Source: Prolixibacteraceae bacterium (lineage in GTDB: Bacteria; Bacteroidota; Bacteroidia; Bacteroidales; Prolixibacteraceae). From it: DNA of 64,000 nt. Position 1 is the first letter of the stretch; each line of letters begins with the position of its first letter. Positions 25,908 through 36,376 of the stretch are shown one piece after another. The notes under the pieces are model-generated. The model did not search any database, was not told the DNA's origin, and saw only the letters and a program-made list of their open reading frames with translations. Where the stretch lies: contig JAQUIJ010000005.1 in the NCBI GenBank assembly GCA_028683385.1, positions 1-64,000 of the forward strand. Reading direction: 5' to 3'. The position numbers were made by a program, and so were the translations under genes.

Positions 25908-26619
25908 TCTTGGTTTCCAGGTCTTCTTCCGGAGTTATTTCTTCGTTAAATTCTCCTTCAGTTGGATCGTCTTCATCATCATCCGGCTCATTTTCCCAGC
26001 TCGAAACCGGACGAACCGGCCCCTGATGGCGGTAATAAAGGGCCAGTAAAAATCCACTGGCCGATCCCCACAAATGACTTTCCCACGAAATCCCGGGTTT
26101 GAGCGGGAATATTCCCCAAAACATACTACCATAAAGAAAAACCACAATGATGCCGATAGTTAGCAAATTAGCATCTTTCCGGAATACTCCGCTGGAAAAC
26201 AAGAAAGCTGCAAGTCCGTAAACAATACCACTGGCGCCAATGTGGTACGAATCGCGTCCTCCCAACCAGACGCAGATCCCGGACAGAATGTAAATCAGGA
26301 AAAGAATGCGGTAGGATAGGTTTCTGTAAAAATAGAACAGCGCAAACGAAAGGATTAGAAATGGAATGGAATTAGACAGCAAATGGTCGTAATTGCTGTG
26401 AATAAAGGGCGAAAATATAATTCCCCGCAACCCTTCAATTTGCAGCGGCAAAATTCCATATTCAGTTAAATCCAGATTGTATAGATTTTCGATCAATTTC
26501 ACCAACCAGAAAATGCCCACAATGATTACCGAAAATAAAAGACTATATCTGAAAATCTTCTTTTCCGTTTCCTTGTCGGTGGGCTCCTGATTTCTGGGGT
26601 GATAATCGAAAATTGGCAT
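25891..26619 (-). CDS. Rhomboid-family intramembrane serine protease
   Basis: A 242-residue membrane protein with six or so hydrophobic helices. The catalytic Ser is in HIGASGIVYGL and the catalytic His in WESHLWG; SPFIHSNYDHLLSNSIPF is the conserved loop region. The acidic C-terminal tail (about 205-242) is low complexity, and its last residues come from a dispersed repeat. Substrates are unknown. Monocistronic. Confidence 0.92.
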   Translation of the reverse strand: MPIFDYHPRNQEPTDKETEKKIFRYSLLFSVIIVGIFWLVKLIENLYNLDLTEYGILPLQIEGLRGIIFSPFIHSNYDHLLSNSIPFLILSFALFYFYRNLSYRILFLIYILSGICVWLGGRDSYHIGASGIVYGLAAFLFSSGVFRKDANLLTIGIIVVFLYGSMFWGIFPLKPGISWESHLWGSASGFLLALYYRHQGPVRPVSSWENEPDDDEDDPTEGEFNEEITPEEDLETKNHIDT

Positions 26620-26639
26620 AGGTTGAAAAATATTAGGAG

Positions 26640-26700
26640 ATAGGAAAATGGGAAAAGGAGACGGAAGTCCGGAGTCGGGAGACAGAAGTCCGAAGGCTAA
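26640..26700. repeat. Related intergenic repeat fragment
   Basis: The stretch contains GGAGACGGAAGTCCGGAGTC and GGGAGACAGAAGTCCGAAGG, related to the repeat in the DUF1573 gene at 24573-24735. Confidence 0.5.
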
Positions 26701-26719
26701 CCCGCATCACCGTTTCCCG

Positions 26720-27748
26720 TTAACCCGGCATCAGCGATTTTATCAGTGCTGCAAATTGAAATATGTCTTCTTCTTCAGTGTCAAACGAAGTCATCCACCG
26801 AACTTCCGACCGGTGTTCGTCCCACATGTAAAAGAAATATTTTTCCTGAAGCTGCGGAATTATTTCCGGAGGAACAATGGCGAAAACGCCGTTGGCATCT
26901 ACCTCTTGTGTGAGTTGAATGGCAGGAATTTTTTTTACTTCCTGTTCCAGAAGTTGCGCCATCCGGTTCGAATGTGTTGCATTCCGTTTCCAGAGGTCGT
27001 TTTCGAAATATGCCAGAAATTGTGCACTTACGAAACGCATTTTCGAATACAATTGCATGCTTTGTTTCCGAATGTATTTAGCATCTTCCGACAATTCAGG
27101 GTTGAAAAACAGAACTGCTTCGCCCATCATCATGCCGTTTTTGGTGCCGCCAAACGAAAGTACGTCGATGCCGGCATCAACCGTAAACGCTCTGAATGGC
27201 AAATCGAGAGCCACGGCTGCATTGGCCAAACGGGCGCCATCCATGTGTACAAAAAGACCATATTCGTGTGCCAAAGTAGTAATTGCCTTAATTTCTTCAA
27301 CCGAATAAACTGTTCCGAGCTCGGTCACTTGCGAAATTGAAATTATTTTGGGCTGAGAATGGTGTTCAAAATTAAAACCATGCAGGTACTTGGCGATTCC
27401 TTCAGGACTAATTTTGCCTCGGGTTACTTCAACCGGAAGCAATTTGCAGCCTGTAAACTTTTCGGGTGCGCCACATTCGTCAACCTGAATGTGCGCTGTT
27501 TCGGCGCAGATGACTGAATGAAAAGAACGCGTCAGTGTTGAAAGGCTCAATACATTGGCGCCTGTTCCGTTAAACACAAAATATACATCGGTTTGTTCAC
27601 CGAATTCTTGTTTGAACCGTTTGATGGCCTTTTCGGTAATCTCGTCGCCACCGTATCCAACTGCATGTCCTTCATTGGCAGCCGAAATCGCATTTAAAAT
27701 TTCAGGATGAATACCTGAATTATTGTCGCTTGCAAAACCTCGTTTCAT
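26720..27748 (-). CDS. ltaE: Low-specificity L-threonine aldolase
   Basis: A 342-residue PLP enzyme (beta-eliminating lyase family) splitting threonine to glycine and acetaldehyde. Motifs: FASDNNSGIHPEIL at the N-terminus, VGYGGDEIT, HMDGARLANAAV and the PLP-Lys motif LSFGGTKNGM. Length fits the family. The gene is monocistronic and divergent from the GOLPH3-like gene 70 bp away. Confidence 0.92.
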   Translation of the reverse strand: MKRGFASDNNSGIHPEILNAISAANEGHAVGYGGDEITEKAIKRFKQEFGEQTDVYFVFNGTGANVLSLSTLTRSFHSVICAETAHIQVDECGAPEKFTGCKLLPVEVTRGKISPEGIAKYLHGFNFEHHSQPKIISISQVTELGTVYSVEEIKAITTLAHEYGLFVHMDGARLANAAVALDLPFRAFTVDAGIDVLSFGGTKNGMMMGEAVLFFNPELSEDAKYIRKQSMQLYSKMRFVSAQFLAYFENDLWKRNATHSNRMAQLLEQEVKKIPAIQLTQEVDANGVFAIVPPEIIPQLQEKYFFYMWDEHRSEVRWMTSFDTEEEDIFQFAALIKSLMPG

Positions 27749-27818
27749 GGTTTAAAGTTGTAATTTAGCATAGATTGTTATTGGGTATAAATGAACTCAA
27801 AAAATCAAATCAAACAAA

Positions 27819-28466
27819 ATGGATAGGTCATTAAAACTAAGCGAAAAATTGTTTTGTCTGGCTGTCAATCCGATAAGGGGAGGTATTTTGCTGAATTCAT
27901 CTGCAGCATTGGCTATAACATTGACAGGTTCTGTTTTTGTTGAACTGATGAATAAAGGACTTGTTTCGATTGAGAAAGGAGTTGTTCATTTGGAGAATCC
28001 AACTTTTCAGAACGATGAGGTGCATGAGTTTTTCCTGAACCGGATTCGGCTTCGGGGAAAAGATCGCAAACTGAGAACATGGATTTCGTATTTTAATGTT
28101 CGGGGACGGAAAATCCAGAAACATTTTATTCGAAGTCTGGTTCGCAAAAATGTGCTTCGAACTGAAGAACGACGGATTCTGTTTATTCCATATGAAAAGG
28201 TTTTTCTGATGGATCGCGACTGGGTTGAAAGTATCCGGAAAGAAGTTGAAACAACTTTGCAGGGAAGGGGAGATCAAAGCGATGAATCGATTGTATTAGC
28301 CATGATGGTTGCCAAAAGTAATTTATTATCGAGGGTTTTCCCTGAACGGGCACCACGAAAAGAAGCATCCAGATTCCTGAAAAATCTACCAGAAACTACA
28401 ATTTCAAAAGCAGTTCAGGAAGCTATTCAAATGATGCATGCATCTGTTTTTATTGCGACATCTTGA
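27819..28466 (+). CDS. GOLPH3/GPP34-family protein
   Basis: A 215-residue protein of the GPP34 (GOLPH3/Vps74) family: LSEKLFCLAVNPIRGG at the N-terminus, ALAITLTGSVFVELMNKGLV next, and YEKVFLMDRDWVESIRKEVE in the middle. In eukaryotes these proteins bind phosphatidylinositol-4-phosphate on Golgi membranes; bacterial members are unstudied as far as I know. It sits just before the photolyase gene, 39 bp away, on the same strand. Confidence 0.85.
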   Translation: MDRSLKLSEKLFCLAVNPIRGGILLNSSAALAITLTGSVFVELMNKGLVSIEKGVVHLENPTFQNDEVHEFFLNRIRLRGKDRKLRTWISYFNVRGRKIQKHFIRSLVRKNVLRTEERRILFIPYEKVFLMDRDWVESIRKEVETTLQGRGDQSDESIVLAMMVAKSNLLSRVFPERAPRKEASRFLKNLPETTISKAVQEAIQMMHASVFIATS

Positions 28467-28505
28467 TTAATCAGTTCTTTAATCCATCAATCATTCAGTT
28501 TTTTT

Positions 28506-29804
28506 ATGGAAAGTGTTAACATATTTTGGTTCCGGCGCGATTTGCGTATTGACGACAATCATGGCTTGTTTCTGGCGTTGAATGCCGGCTTGCCAGTGAT
28601 TCCGGTATTTATTTTTGATCCGGCTATTCTGGTTCAATTCCCCAATCCAAACGATGCCCGGCTAACTTTTATTCATCGCTGCCTCACTGAACTTGACCTC
28701 GAATTCAGGAAATTCAATAGCAGTTTGCAGGTTTATGTTTCTTCTCCGGAAGTCGTTTTCGGACAACTGGCCTCCAAATATCCAATTCATAGCGTTTTTA
28801 CCAATACTGATTACGAACCGGAAGCCATTGCTCGTGATCAAAAAGTTGCCCAGATTCTTCAGCTTAAAGGAATTGAATTTCAGAGTTTTAAAGATCAAAT
28901 CATATTTCATCAAAATGAAATCGTTAAAGCCGACGGAACACCGTACACGGTTTTTACGCCATACAGCAAAAAATGGAAGGAAAAACTGGCAACCTATTCG
29001 ATTCCGGTTTTTGAAAGTGAAAAACATCTTTATGGCTTGAAACACTTGTCATCAGACTATTTCCCGGAATTAGCTGAAATTGGATACCAACAACAAAATA
29101 TCAGTTTCCCTGAGAAAAAATTTAATCCGGTTTTGATTGATAACTATGCAAAAACACGTGATTTTCCGGCAGAAAATGGCACAAGCAGACTTGGAATTCA
29201 CCTCCGTTTTGGCACCATCTCGATCCGCAAACTCACACAATTTGCTCAAATGCATTCCGAAGTTTTCCTCAATGAATTGATTTGGCGAAACTTTTACATG
29301 GATATTTTGTGGCATTTCCCGCATGTAGTAGAAAAATCATTTAAACCAGCTTACGATTTTATTCCATGGCTCAACAATGAACGTGCATTTGAGCGGTGGT
29401 GTACCGGCCAAACCGGTTATCCGCTGGTCGATGCCGGGATGCGCGAACTGAACGAAACCGGATATATGCACAATCGGGTTCGTATGGTAGTCGCCAGTTT
29501 CCTGACTAAACATTTGCTAATCGACTGGAGATGGGGCGAATCGTATTTTGCATCTAAATTGCTCGATTACGAATTGGCGTCAAACAATGGCGGCTGGCAG
29601 TGGGCGAGTGGTTCGGGTTGCGATGCTGCTCCATATTTCAGGGTTTTTAGTCCCGACCTGCAAACCAAAAAGTTCGATCACGATTCCAGATACATCCGGA
29701 AATGGGTGCCTGAATATGGAACATCGAGCTATCCAAAACCTATAGTTGACCATGCATTTGCACGGAACAGGGCTATTGATACTTACCGGAAAGCGTTGAA
29801 ATAA
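28506..29804 (+). CDS. phrB: Deoxyribodipyrimidine photolyase
   Basis: A 432-residue photolyase/cryptochrome-family enzyme. The N-terminal alpha/beta domain (NIFWFRRDLRIDDNHGL) is followed by the helical FAD domain with ELIWRNFYMDILWHFP, GMRELNETGYMHNRVRMVVASF (in two segments) and WQWASGSGCDAAPYFRVFSP. These match class I CPD photolyases, which repair UV dimers with blue light. It follows a GOLPH3-like gene, and uvrB lies downstream on the same strand, separated by a 92-bp repeat. Confidence 0.95.
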   Translation: MESVNIFWFRRDLRIDDNHGLFLALNAGLPVIPVFIFDPAILVQFPNPNDARLTFIHRCLTELDLEFRKFNSSLQVYVSSPEVVFGQLASKYPIHSVFTNTDYEPEAIARDQKVAQILQLKGIEFQSFKDQIIFHQNEIVKADGTPYTVFTPYSKKWKEKLATYSIPVFESEKHLYGLKHLSSDYFPELAEIGYQQQNISFPEKKFNPVLIDNYAKTRDFPAENGTSRLGIHLRFGTISIRKLTQFAQMHSEVFLNELIWRNFYMDILWHFPHVVEKSFKPAYDFIPWLNNERAFERWCTGQTGYPLVDAGMRELNETGYMHNRVRMVVASFLTKHLLIDWRWGESYFASKLLDYELASNNGGWQWASGSGCDAAPYFRVFSPDLQTKKFDHDSRYIRKWVPEYGTSSYPKPIVDHAFARNRAIDTYRKALK

Positions 29805-29827
29805 TATTGGATCACTTCAGAAGCCTT

Positions 29828-29918
29828 GTCACCCTGAACTTCCTGCCCGTTCGCTTGGCAGGCGGGGTTTCAGGGTCTCGTTACCGAAAGGATGCTGAAA
29901 CAAGTTCAGCATGACGTG
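29828..29918 (+). repeat. 92-bp palindromic intergenic repeat, copy 1
   Basis: The element starts with GTCACCCTGAACTTCCTGCC and ends in CAAGTTCAGCATGACGT. Its reverse complement matches 55563-55657 over almost the full length with roughly 85 percent identity by eye. It contains TTTCAGGGTCTCGTTACC and GGATGCTGAAACAAGTTCAG, both imperfect palindromes. It sits between phrB and uvrB. Confidence 0.8.
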
Positions 29919-30037
29919 AATGAAAATTGGAAACAATTCAAGTCTTCTGATGTTAGATTCAAATCAGGAAAAATGCTAATTTGCAAGCCTTGACATTGAT
30001 TAGTGGCTAATCATTTTCTGTTGAAAACAATTATGCA

Positions 30038-32056
30038 ATGGACTTTAAAATAGTTTCTGAATATCAACCCACAGGCGATCAGCCTGAAGCGATTCGTCAA
30101 CTAACGGAAGGCTTGCGCAACGGCACCACGTTTCAAACGCTTCTCGGTGTAACCGGATCAGGAAAAACGTTTACCATGGCCAATGTGATCGAACAGGTGA
30201 AACGCCCGGCACTGCTATTAAGCCACAATAAAACGCTGGCAGCCCAGTTGTACAGCGAGATGAAACAATTTTTTCCAGAGAATGCGGTTGAATATTTTGT
30301 TTCTTATTACGATTATTACCAGCCCGAAGCCTACCTTCCAGTCAGTAATACATACATCGAAAAAGACCTTTCGATTAACAAGGACATCGAAAAACTTCGG
30401 TTGAGCACAACTTCGTCATTACTCTCCGGAAGGCGCGATGTGATTGTTGTTTCGTCGGTTTCGTGTTTGTACGGTATTGGGAATCCGGCTGATTTTCATG
30501 CCAATGTAACCAATGTACACAAAGGCGAAACCATTAGTCGAAATGTTTTTCTCCGGAAGTTGGTCGATGCGCTTTATTCGCGCAACGAAATCGAATTTAA
30601 CCGTGGAAATTTCAGGGTGAAAGGAGATAGTGTCGATATTTTTCCTGCATATGCCGACATTGCTTACCGCATAGTTTTCTGGGGCGATGACATTGAAGAA
30701 ATATATTCTTTCGATCCGGTTGGTGGCGGAACCATCGAAGAATTGGACATGGCCGTTATTTATCCGGCCAACATGTTTGTTACCACCAAAGAGCGCATGC
30801 AGCTTGCCATTCGTCAGATTCAGGATGATTTAATGAAGCAGGTTGATTTTTTCAAGGAAATCGGAAAACCAATGGAAGCCAAACGTATTCTGGAACGGGT
30901 TGAGTACGATCTGGAAATGATGCGTGAACTGGGCTATTGCCCCGGAGTTGAAAACTATTCGCGGTATTTCGATGGACGCGTAGCCGGATCACGGCCTTTC
31001 TGTTTACTCGATTATTTTCCCGATGATTTTGTGACCATTATTGATGAAAGTCACGTGACCTTGCCTCAAATCAAAGCCATGTTTGGCGGCGACCGTTCGC
31101 GAAAAATCAATCTGGTCGATTATGGCTGGCGTCTTCCGGCAGCCATCGATAACCGGCCACTGACATTCGATGAATTTGAATCGGTGGTTGATCAGACTGT
31201 TTTTGTGAGTGCCACGCCGGCCGATTACGAACTGGCCAAATCGGAAGGAATCGTGGTGGAACAAGTTATTCGTCCAACCGGATTGCTCGATCCGATTATT
31301 GATGTTCGTCCAAGCATCAATCAGATTGATAACCTGATGCACGAGATTCATTTGCGGATCGAACGCAACGAACGGGTACTGGTAACCACACTAACCAAAC
31401 GAATGGCCGAAGAACTAAGTAGTTACCTGGCAAATATGGGCGTCAAAACCCGGTACATTCACTCTGATGTTGATACACTCGACCGAATTCAAATTTTGGA
31501 AGACCTTCGGAAAGGTGAATTTGATGTTTTGGTTGGAATCAATCTGTTGCGTGAAGGATTGGATTTACCCGAAGTTTCGCTGGTTGCCATTCTTGATGCG
31601 GATAAGGAAGGTTTCCTTCGTTCCGAACGTTCGCTGACACAGACGGCTGGTAGGGCGGCCCGAAACCTCAATGGAATGGTGATTATGTATGCTGATAAAA
31701 TAACCAACTCGATGCAGCGAACCATCGATTCGACCAATTACCGGCGTGAAAAGCAGATGAGATACAACATCGAAAACGACATAACTCCAACTCAAATCAT
31801 CAAGGCTAGTCGGGAGATTGCAGGTTATTCAAGCATTGGCATGAAAGTAAAAGTGAAAGGATACAGTGGTGACGAACCAACGAATCTGGCTGCCGATCCT
31901 GTTGTTCAGTACATGAGTGTTCCAGCTCTGGAGAAAGCAATTGCCAAAATCAAAAAGGAAATGGAAGCCGCGGCCAAAGAGCTGGACTTTTACGAAGCCG
32001 CCCGCCTGCGTGACGAAATGTTTAAATATCAGGAAATTTTGAAGGGAAGGAAGTAG
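30038..32056 (+). CDS. uvrB: Excinuclease ABC subunit UvrB
   Basis: A 672-residue DNA repair helicase-like protein. Walker A is GVTGSGKTFTMANV; the beta-hairpin region YYDYYQPEAYLP, the helicase motif DESHVTLPQ and QTAGRAARNLNG are present, and a C-terminal UVR domain (about 635-670, MEAAAKELDFYEAARLRDEM) binds UvrC. Full length. It loads onto damaged DNA from UvrA and cuts with UvrC. Confidence 0.98.
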   Translation: MDFKIVSEYQPTGDQPEAIRQLTEGLRNGTTFQTLLGVTGSGKTFTMANVIEQVKRPALLLSHNKTLAAQLYSEMKQFFPENAVEYFVSYYDYYQPEAYLPVSNTYIEKDLSINKDIEKLRLSTTSSLLSGRRDVIVVSSVSCLYGIGNPADFHANVTNVHKGETISRNVFLRKLVDALYSRNEIEFNRGNFRVKGDSVDIFPAYADIAYRIVFWGDDIEEIYSFDPVGGGTIEELDMAVIYPANMFVTTKERMQLAIRQIQDDLMKQVDFFKEIGKPMEAKRILERVEYDLEMMRELGYCPGVENYSRYFDGRVAGSRPFCLLDYFPDDFVTIIDESHVTLPQIKAMFGGDRSRKINLVDYGWRLPAAIDNRPLTFDEFESVVDQTVFVSATPADYELAKSEGIVVEQVIRPTGLLDPIIDVRPSINQIDNLMHEIHLRIERNERVLVTTLTKRMAEELSSYLANMGVKTRYIHSDVDTLDRIQILEDLRKGEFDVLVGINLLREGLDLPEVSLVAILDADKEGFLRSERSLTQTAGRAARNLNGMVIMYADKITNSMQRTIDSTNYRREKQMRYNIENDITPTQIIKASREIAGYSSIGMKVKVKGYSGDEPTNLAADPVVQYMSVPALEKAIAKIKKEMEAAAKELDFYEAARLRDEMFKYQEILKGRK

Positions 32057-32112
32057 TCGAAAAAGAGCGAGGGTTTCACTTCAAGTGAAGCCCTCACTAA
32101 ATATGCTATCTG

Positions 32113-33093
<981 letters not shown>

Positions 33094-33133
33094 GATTAAT
33101 CATTTTTATAAGGTTGTCTCAAAGATCATTAAC

Positions 33134-33206
33134 CACGTCATCCTGAACTTGTTTCAGGATCCCAACGCATTGTATGTCAGATCCCGAAATAAATTCGGGA
33201 TGACCT
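33134..33206. repeat. Related palindromic repeat
   Basis: CGTCATCCTGAACTTGTTTC followed by AGGATCCC, then TCCCGAAATAAATTCGGGA, shows the same consensus arms as the 92-bp repeats but a shorter middle. It sits between the two aldo/keto reductase genes. Confidence 0.6.
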
Positions 33207-33250
33207 GATTCGCGAACATCTTGACTTTTGAAACTACCTCTAGTTTATAT

Positions 33251-34267
33251 TTATTTTTTTCGGTCACCTCCCTGGCGATCAATCATCCAGCCTGGATATT
33301 CAGGAGCAAGTTTGCTTACTTCATCCAGCTTTGCTAATTCTTCAGCGGTTAATTTTACTTCGGTAGCCTTCAGGTTATCAAGCAATTGTTCCTGCTTTTT
33401 CGCGCCAACGATAACTGTTGTAACTACCGGCTGATGAAGCAACCACGCCAAAGCAATTTGAGCCACGGTTACGCCTTTGTTGGTGGCGATTTCCTGCATC
33501 ACATCAATAATGTCGAAAGCTTTGTCTTTGTTTACAGGCGGAAAATCGAAATTCACGCGGCGGCCTTCTTCTGTCGAAGCATTCCGGCTGTATTTTCCAC
33601 TCAGGAAACCGCCAGCCAACGGACTCCACACCATCAGCCCGATTTTTTGGTCGAGTAACATTGGCACCAGTTCGTGCTCCAAATCGCGACCAGCAATGGT
33701 GTAATAAGCCTGAAGCGAAACGAATTTCGAAAGGTGTTGCTGTGCTGAGATTCCGAGCGCTTTCATAATGTGCCAGGCTGCCAGGTTGGAACAACCAATG
33801 TAGCGCACTTTGCCGCTTTTTACGAGCGAATCGAGCGCATCCAATGTTTCTTCCAGCGGAGTAATCGGGTCGAAACCATGAATCTGGTACAAATCGATGT
33901 AGTCCATGTTCAGGCGTTTCAGGCTTTCGTCGGCTTGCTGCAAAATATGTTTCCGGCTTAATCCTGAATGGTTTGGTCCGGTACCCATTGCTCCGCGTAC
34001 TTTGGTGGCAATTACCAGGTCGTCTCGGTTTAAGCCCAGATCGCGAATGGCCTGTCCAGTCATTTTTTCGCTTAATCCTTCGCTGTAAATATTCGCAGTA
34101 TCGATAAAATTAATCCCGGCATCCACCGAAGTTTTCACCAGTTGATTCACTTCATCCTGAGGCATTGTTCCGATGGCAGTCCACATACCGCGTCCGCCAA
34201 AAGTCATGGTTCCGAGGCAAAGCTCCGAAACCTTTAATCCTGTGTTTCCTAATAAATTGTACTTCAT
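33251..34267 (-). CDS. Aldo/keto reductase
   Basis: A 338-residue TIM-barrel oxidoreductase with the tetrad FIDTANIYSEG (Asp, Tyr), LVIATKVRG (Lys) and IDLYQIHGFDP (His). It is only distantly like the neighbouring AKR at 32113-33093, so this is not a recent tandem duplication. Substrates are likely small aldehydes or ketones. Confidence 0.92.
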   Translation of the reverse strand: MKYNLLGNTGLKVSELCLGTMTFGGRGMWTAIGTMPQDEVNQLVKTSVDAGINFIDTANIYSEGLSEKMTGQAIRDLGLNRDDLVIATKVRGAMGTGPNHSGLSRKHILQQADESLKRLNMDYIDLYQIHGFDPITPLEETLDALDSLVKSGKVRYIGCSNLAAWHIMKALGISAQQHLSKFVSLQAYYTIAGRDLEHELVPMLLDQKIGLMVWSPLAGGFLSGKYSRNASTEEGRRVNFDFPPVNKDKAFDIIDVMQEIATNKGVTVAQIALAWLLHQPVVTTVIVGAKKQEQLLDNLKATEVKLTAEELAKLDEVSKLAPEYPGWMIDRQGGDRKK

Positions 34268-34346
34268 GTTTTTCTGTTTTTAAATTGTTATGAGATGCGA
34301 GTTACGGGTTATGGGTTGGAAAATTCGTAACCCGCAACCAATTCGG

Positions 34347-34982
34347 TTATCTGATAAAATTTGTCATTACTTTTTGAACTGGTTTGGGCGCTGGCAATAC
34401 ATTTTTGGTTTGTTCGCGCATTTGCATCAGCCAGGACATGTTGTTACCCAGCACTTCCAAGATCTGAACGCCTTCGGCGTCCTGCAAAGCTTCTCCCTCA
34501 GCGCGGCCGTGAATAACGTTCCAGTAGTTGGAGGTAGCCAGGATCATCTCGGTGTAAGCTAAATAATGGTACAGGCCATCCAATGTCGATGAACCACCGG
34601 TTCGGCGCACGGCGACTATAGCAGCACCCACTTTGTGGCGAAACAGGTTACCGTTACTTCCGGCCACATAGAACGCGCGATCAAGAAAGCTTTTCATTGT
34701 TCCAGGTATTCCCGAGTAATGAACCGGGGCTCCGAGAATAATTCCGTCGGCATTTTTCATCTGTTGAACGACTTCGTTGACCACATCGGTCTTGATGCTG
34801 CACTTTTCGTCCTGATTTTTACGGCACAATCCGCAGGAAATACAGCCACGAATGGCCTTGTTTCCGATGTGGATAATCTCAAAGTCGATTCCGTTTTCTT
34901 TTAATTTTGTGCCCATGATGCTTAACGCATGGTACGTATTCCCGTTCTTGTTCGGACTTCCGTTAATTGCTACTACTTTCAT
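34347..34982 (-). CDS. Flavodoxin-family NAD(P)H-dependent oxidoreductase
   Basis: A 211-residue FMN protein: MKVVAINGSPNKNGNTYHAL is the phosphate-binding loop, CISCGLCRKNQDEKC a Cys-rich segment seen in the iron-sulfur-flavoprotein-like subgroup, and GAPVHYSGIPGTMKSFLDR the second FMN site. It lacks a full cluster motif, so flavin reductase or quinone reductase activity is more likely than an iron-sulfur role. Confidence 0.85.
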   Translation of the reverse strand: MKVVAINGSPNKNGNTYHALSIMGTKLKENGIDFEIIHIGNKAIRGCISCGLCRKNQDEKCSIKTDVVNEVVQQMKNADGIILGAPVHYSGIPGTMKSFLDRAFYVAGSNGNLFRHKVGAAIVAVRRTGGSSTLDGLYHYLAYTEMILATSNYWNVIHGRAEGEALQDAEGVQILEVLGNNMSWLMQMREQTKNVLPAPKPVQKVMTNFIR

Positions 34983-35021
34983 TTTTATATGTTTAAGTTT
35001 CTAATTGACAAAGTTCCTGAG

Positions 35022-36242
35022 TTAAGATTCGGCAATCATTACAGCATTTTTATGATCTGCCATTTTTCGTTTTTCTTTCAGTAAAAGTACCGAGATAAGC
35101 AATGCGAAAAGCAGCATTTGCAGGTTCACTCCAAGCCATCCACCGTATTTCCAGCAATAGATACCGATGAGGGTTCCCAAAGCGCCGCCTGTGAAAAACG
35201 ATGTCATGTAAATGGTATTGATTCGGCTGTGCGACGATTCGTCGAGCGTGTAAATCATGGCCACGTTGGTCACCTGGATGGCCTGGGCGCCCACATCGAG
35301 CAGGAAAACAGCCAACACCAGCGCCGGAATGGAGGTCGGTAACGAAATCATCAGCAAAATACTGACAACAATTAATCCGAGTGCGATGAACCGAACTTTT
35401 TTGCTTCCACCTTTATCGGCTCGTTTACCGAAAACGGGTGCCAGCAAAGCTCCGGCAATGGCCACCAAACCGAACAGACCAATGATGTTGCTCGAAAAGT
35501 TGAAAGGCGCGCCGCTTAAATAAAAGGTGAGCGTGGTCCAAAATGAGCAGAACAAGCCAAATTGAAGAATGCCTACCAGCGAAACTTCGCGAAGCAGCGG
35601 AAACCGCTTGATTTGCTGCAATGCCGAGCCAAGCAGTTGCGGATAACTTCCGGAGAAACGTGTGGATACATTGGGTAATTTAATTTGCAGCATAACCGTG
35701 GCCAGTGCTACAGCGCCAGCCGAAATGAGGTAAACATATCGCCAACCGAACCATTCGGCAATGCTTCCGCTAAACACACGGGCAGCGAGAATCCCGATTA
35801 AAACTCCGGTAAAAATTGTTCCCACGTTTTTGCCGCGGTTTTCACTGTCCAACCCGGCGGCCATCGGCATAATCACCTGAACCGATACCGAAAACATGCT
35901 GATCAGCAAGCTCAGCGCCCAAAGCTGAAAAATACTTTGTGTGAAAGTGACCATCAAAAGGGCTGCTATCAACAAAATCTGAAGGCTGATAATCAGCTTT
36001 TTATTGTTGATTTTGTCGCCCAGCGGGGTCAGGAAAAATAATCCGAGTCCGTACCCAACCTGCGAAAGCATGGAAACCATTCCGGCCTGCGACTCCGTAG
36101 AACCTAAGTCGGCTGCAATTTCTTTCAGGATGGGTTGATTGTAATAAATGTTTGCAACGGTTATCCCGGCAGAAACGGCCATCAGTCCGATTAAAAAGCG
36201 CGATACCGGTTGTTTGGATGTTTTGTGATCTGAATTTGTCAT
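35022..36242 (-). CDS. MFS transporter
   Basis: A 406-residue membrane protein with about 12 transmembrane segments, starting with ITVANIYYNQPILKEIAADLG and including GLGLFFLTPLGDKINNKKLI with the MFS loop. It resembles the YfmO/Bcr-like exporters of small compounds, and its place between a redox block and an AraC regulator suggests export of the compounds handled there. This is inferred. Confidence 0.88.
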   Translation of the reverse strand: MTNSDHKTSKQPVSRFLIGLMAVSAGITVANIYYNQPILKEIAADLGSTESQAGMVSMLSQVGYGLGLFFLTPLGDKINNKKLIISLQILLIAALLMVTFTQSIFQLWALSLLISMFSVSVQVIMPMAAGLDSENRGKNVGTIFTGVLIGILAARVFSGSIAEWFGWRYVYLISAGAVALATVMLQIKLPNVSTRFSGSYPQLLGSALQQIKRFPLLREVSLVGILQFGLFCSFWTTLTFYLSGAPFNFSSNIIGLFGLVAIAGALLAPVFGKRADKGGSKKVRFIALGLIVVSILLMISLPTSIPALVLAVFLLDVGAQAIQVTNVAMIYTLDESSHSRINTIYMTSFFTGGALGTLIGIYCWKYGGWLGVNLQMLLFALLISVLLLKEKRKMADHKNAVMIAES

Positions 36243-36376
36243 GTCGATATGGAAATTTGAATACTGAAGTTTGACTGGCTCGCGAAAACGATTCGTCCTT
36301 CAGTAAATTTATACGACAAAAATAGATCAGGAAATGTTTTCGTCAGATATAAAAATCAAACGAAAAACTGCATAAA

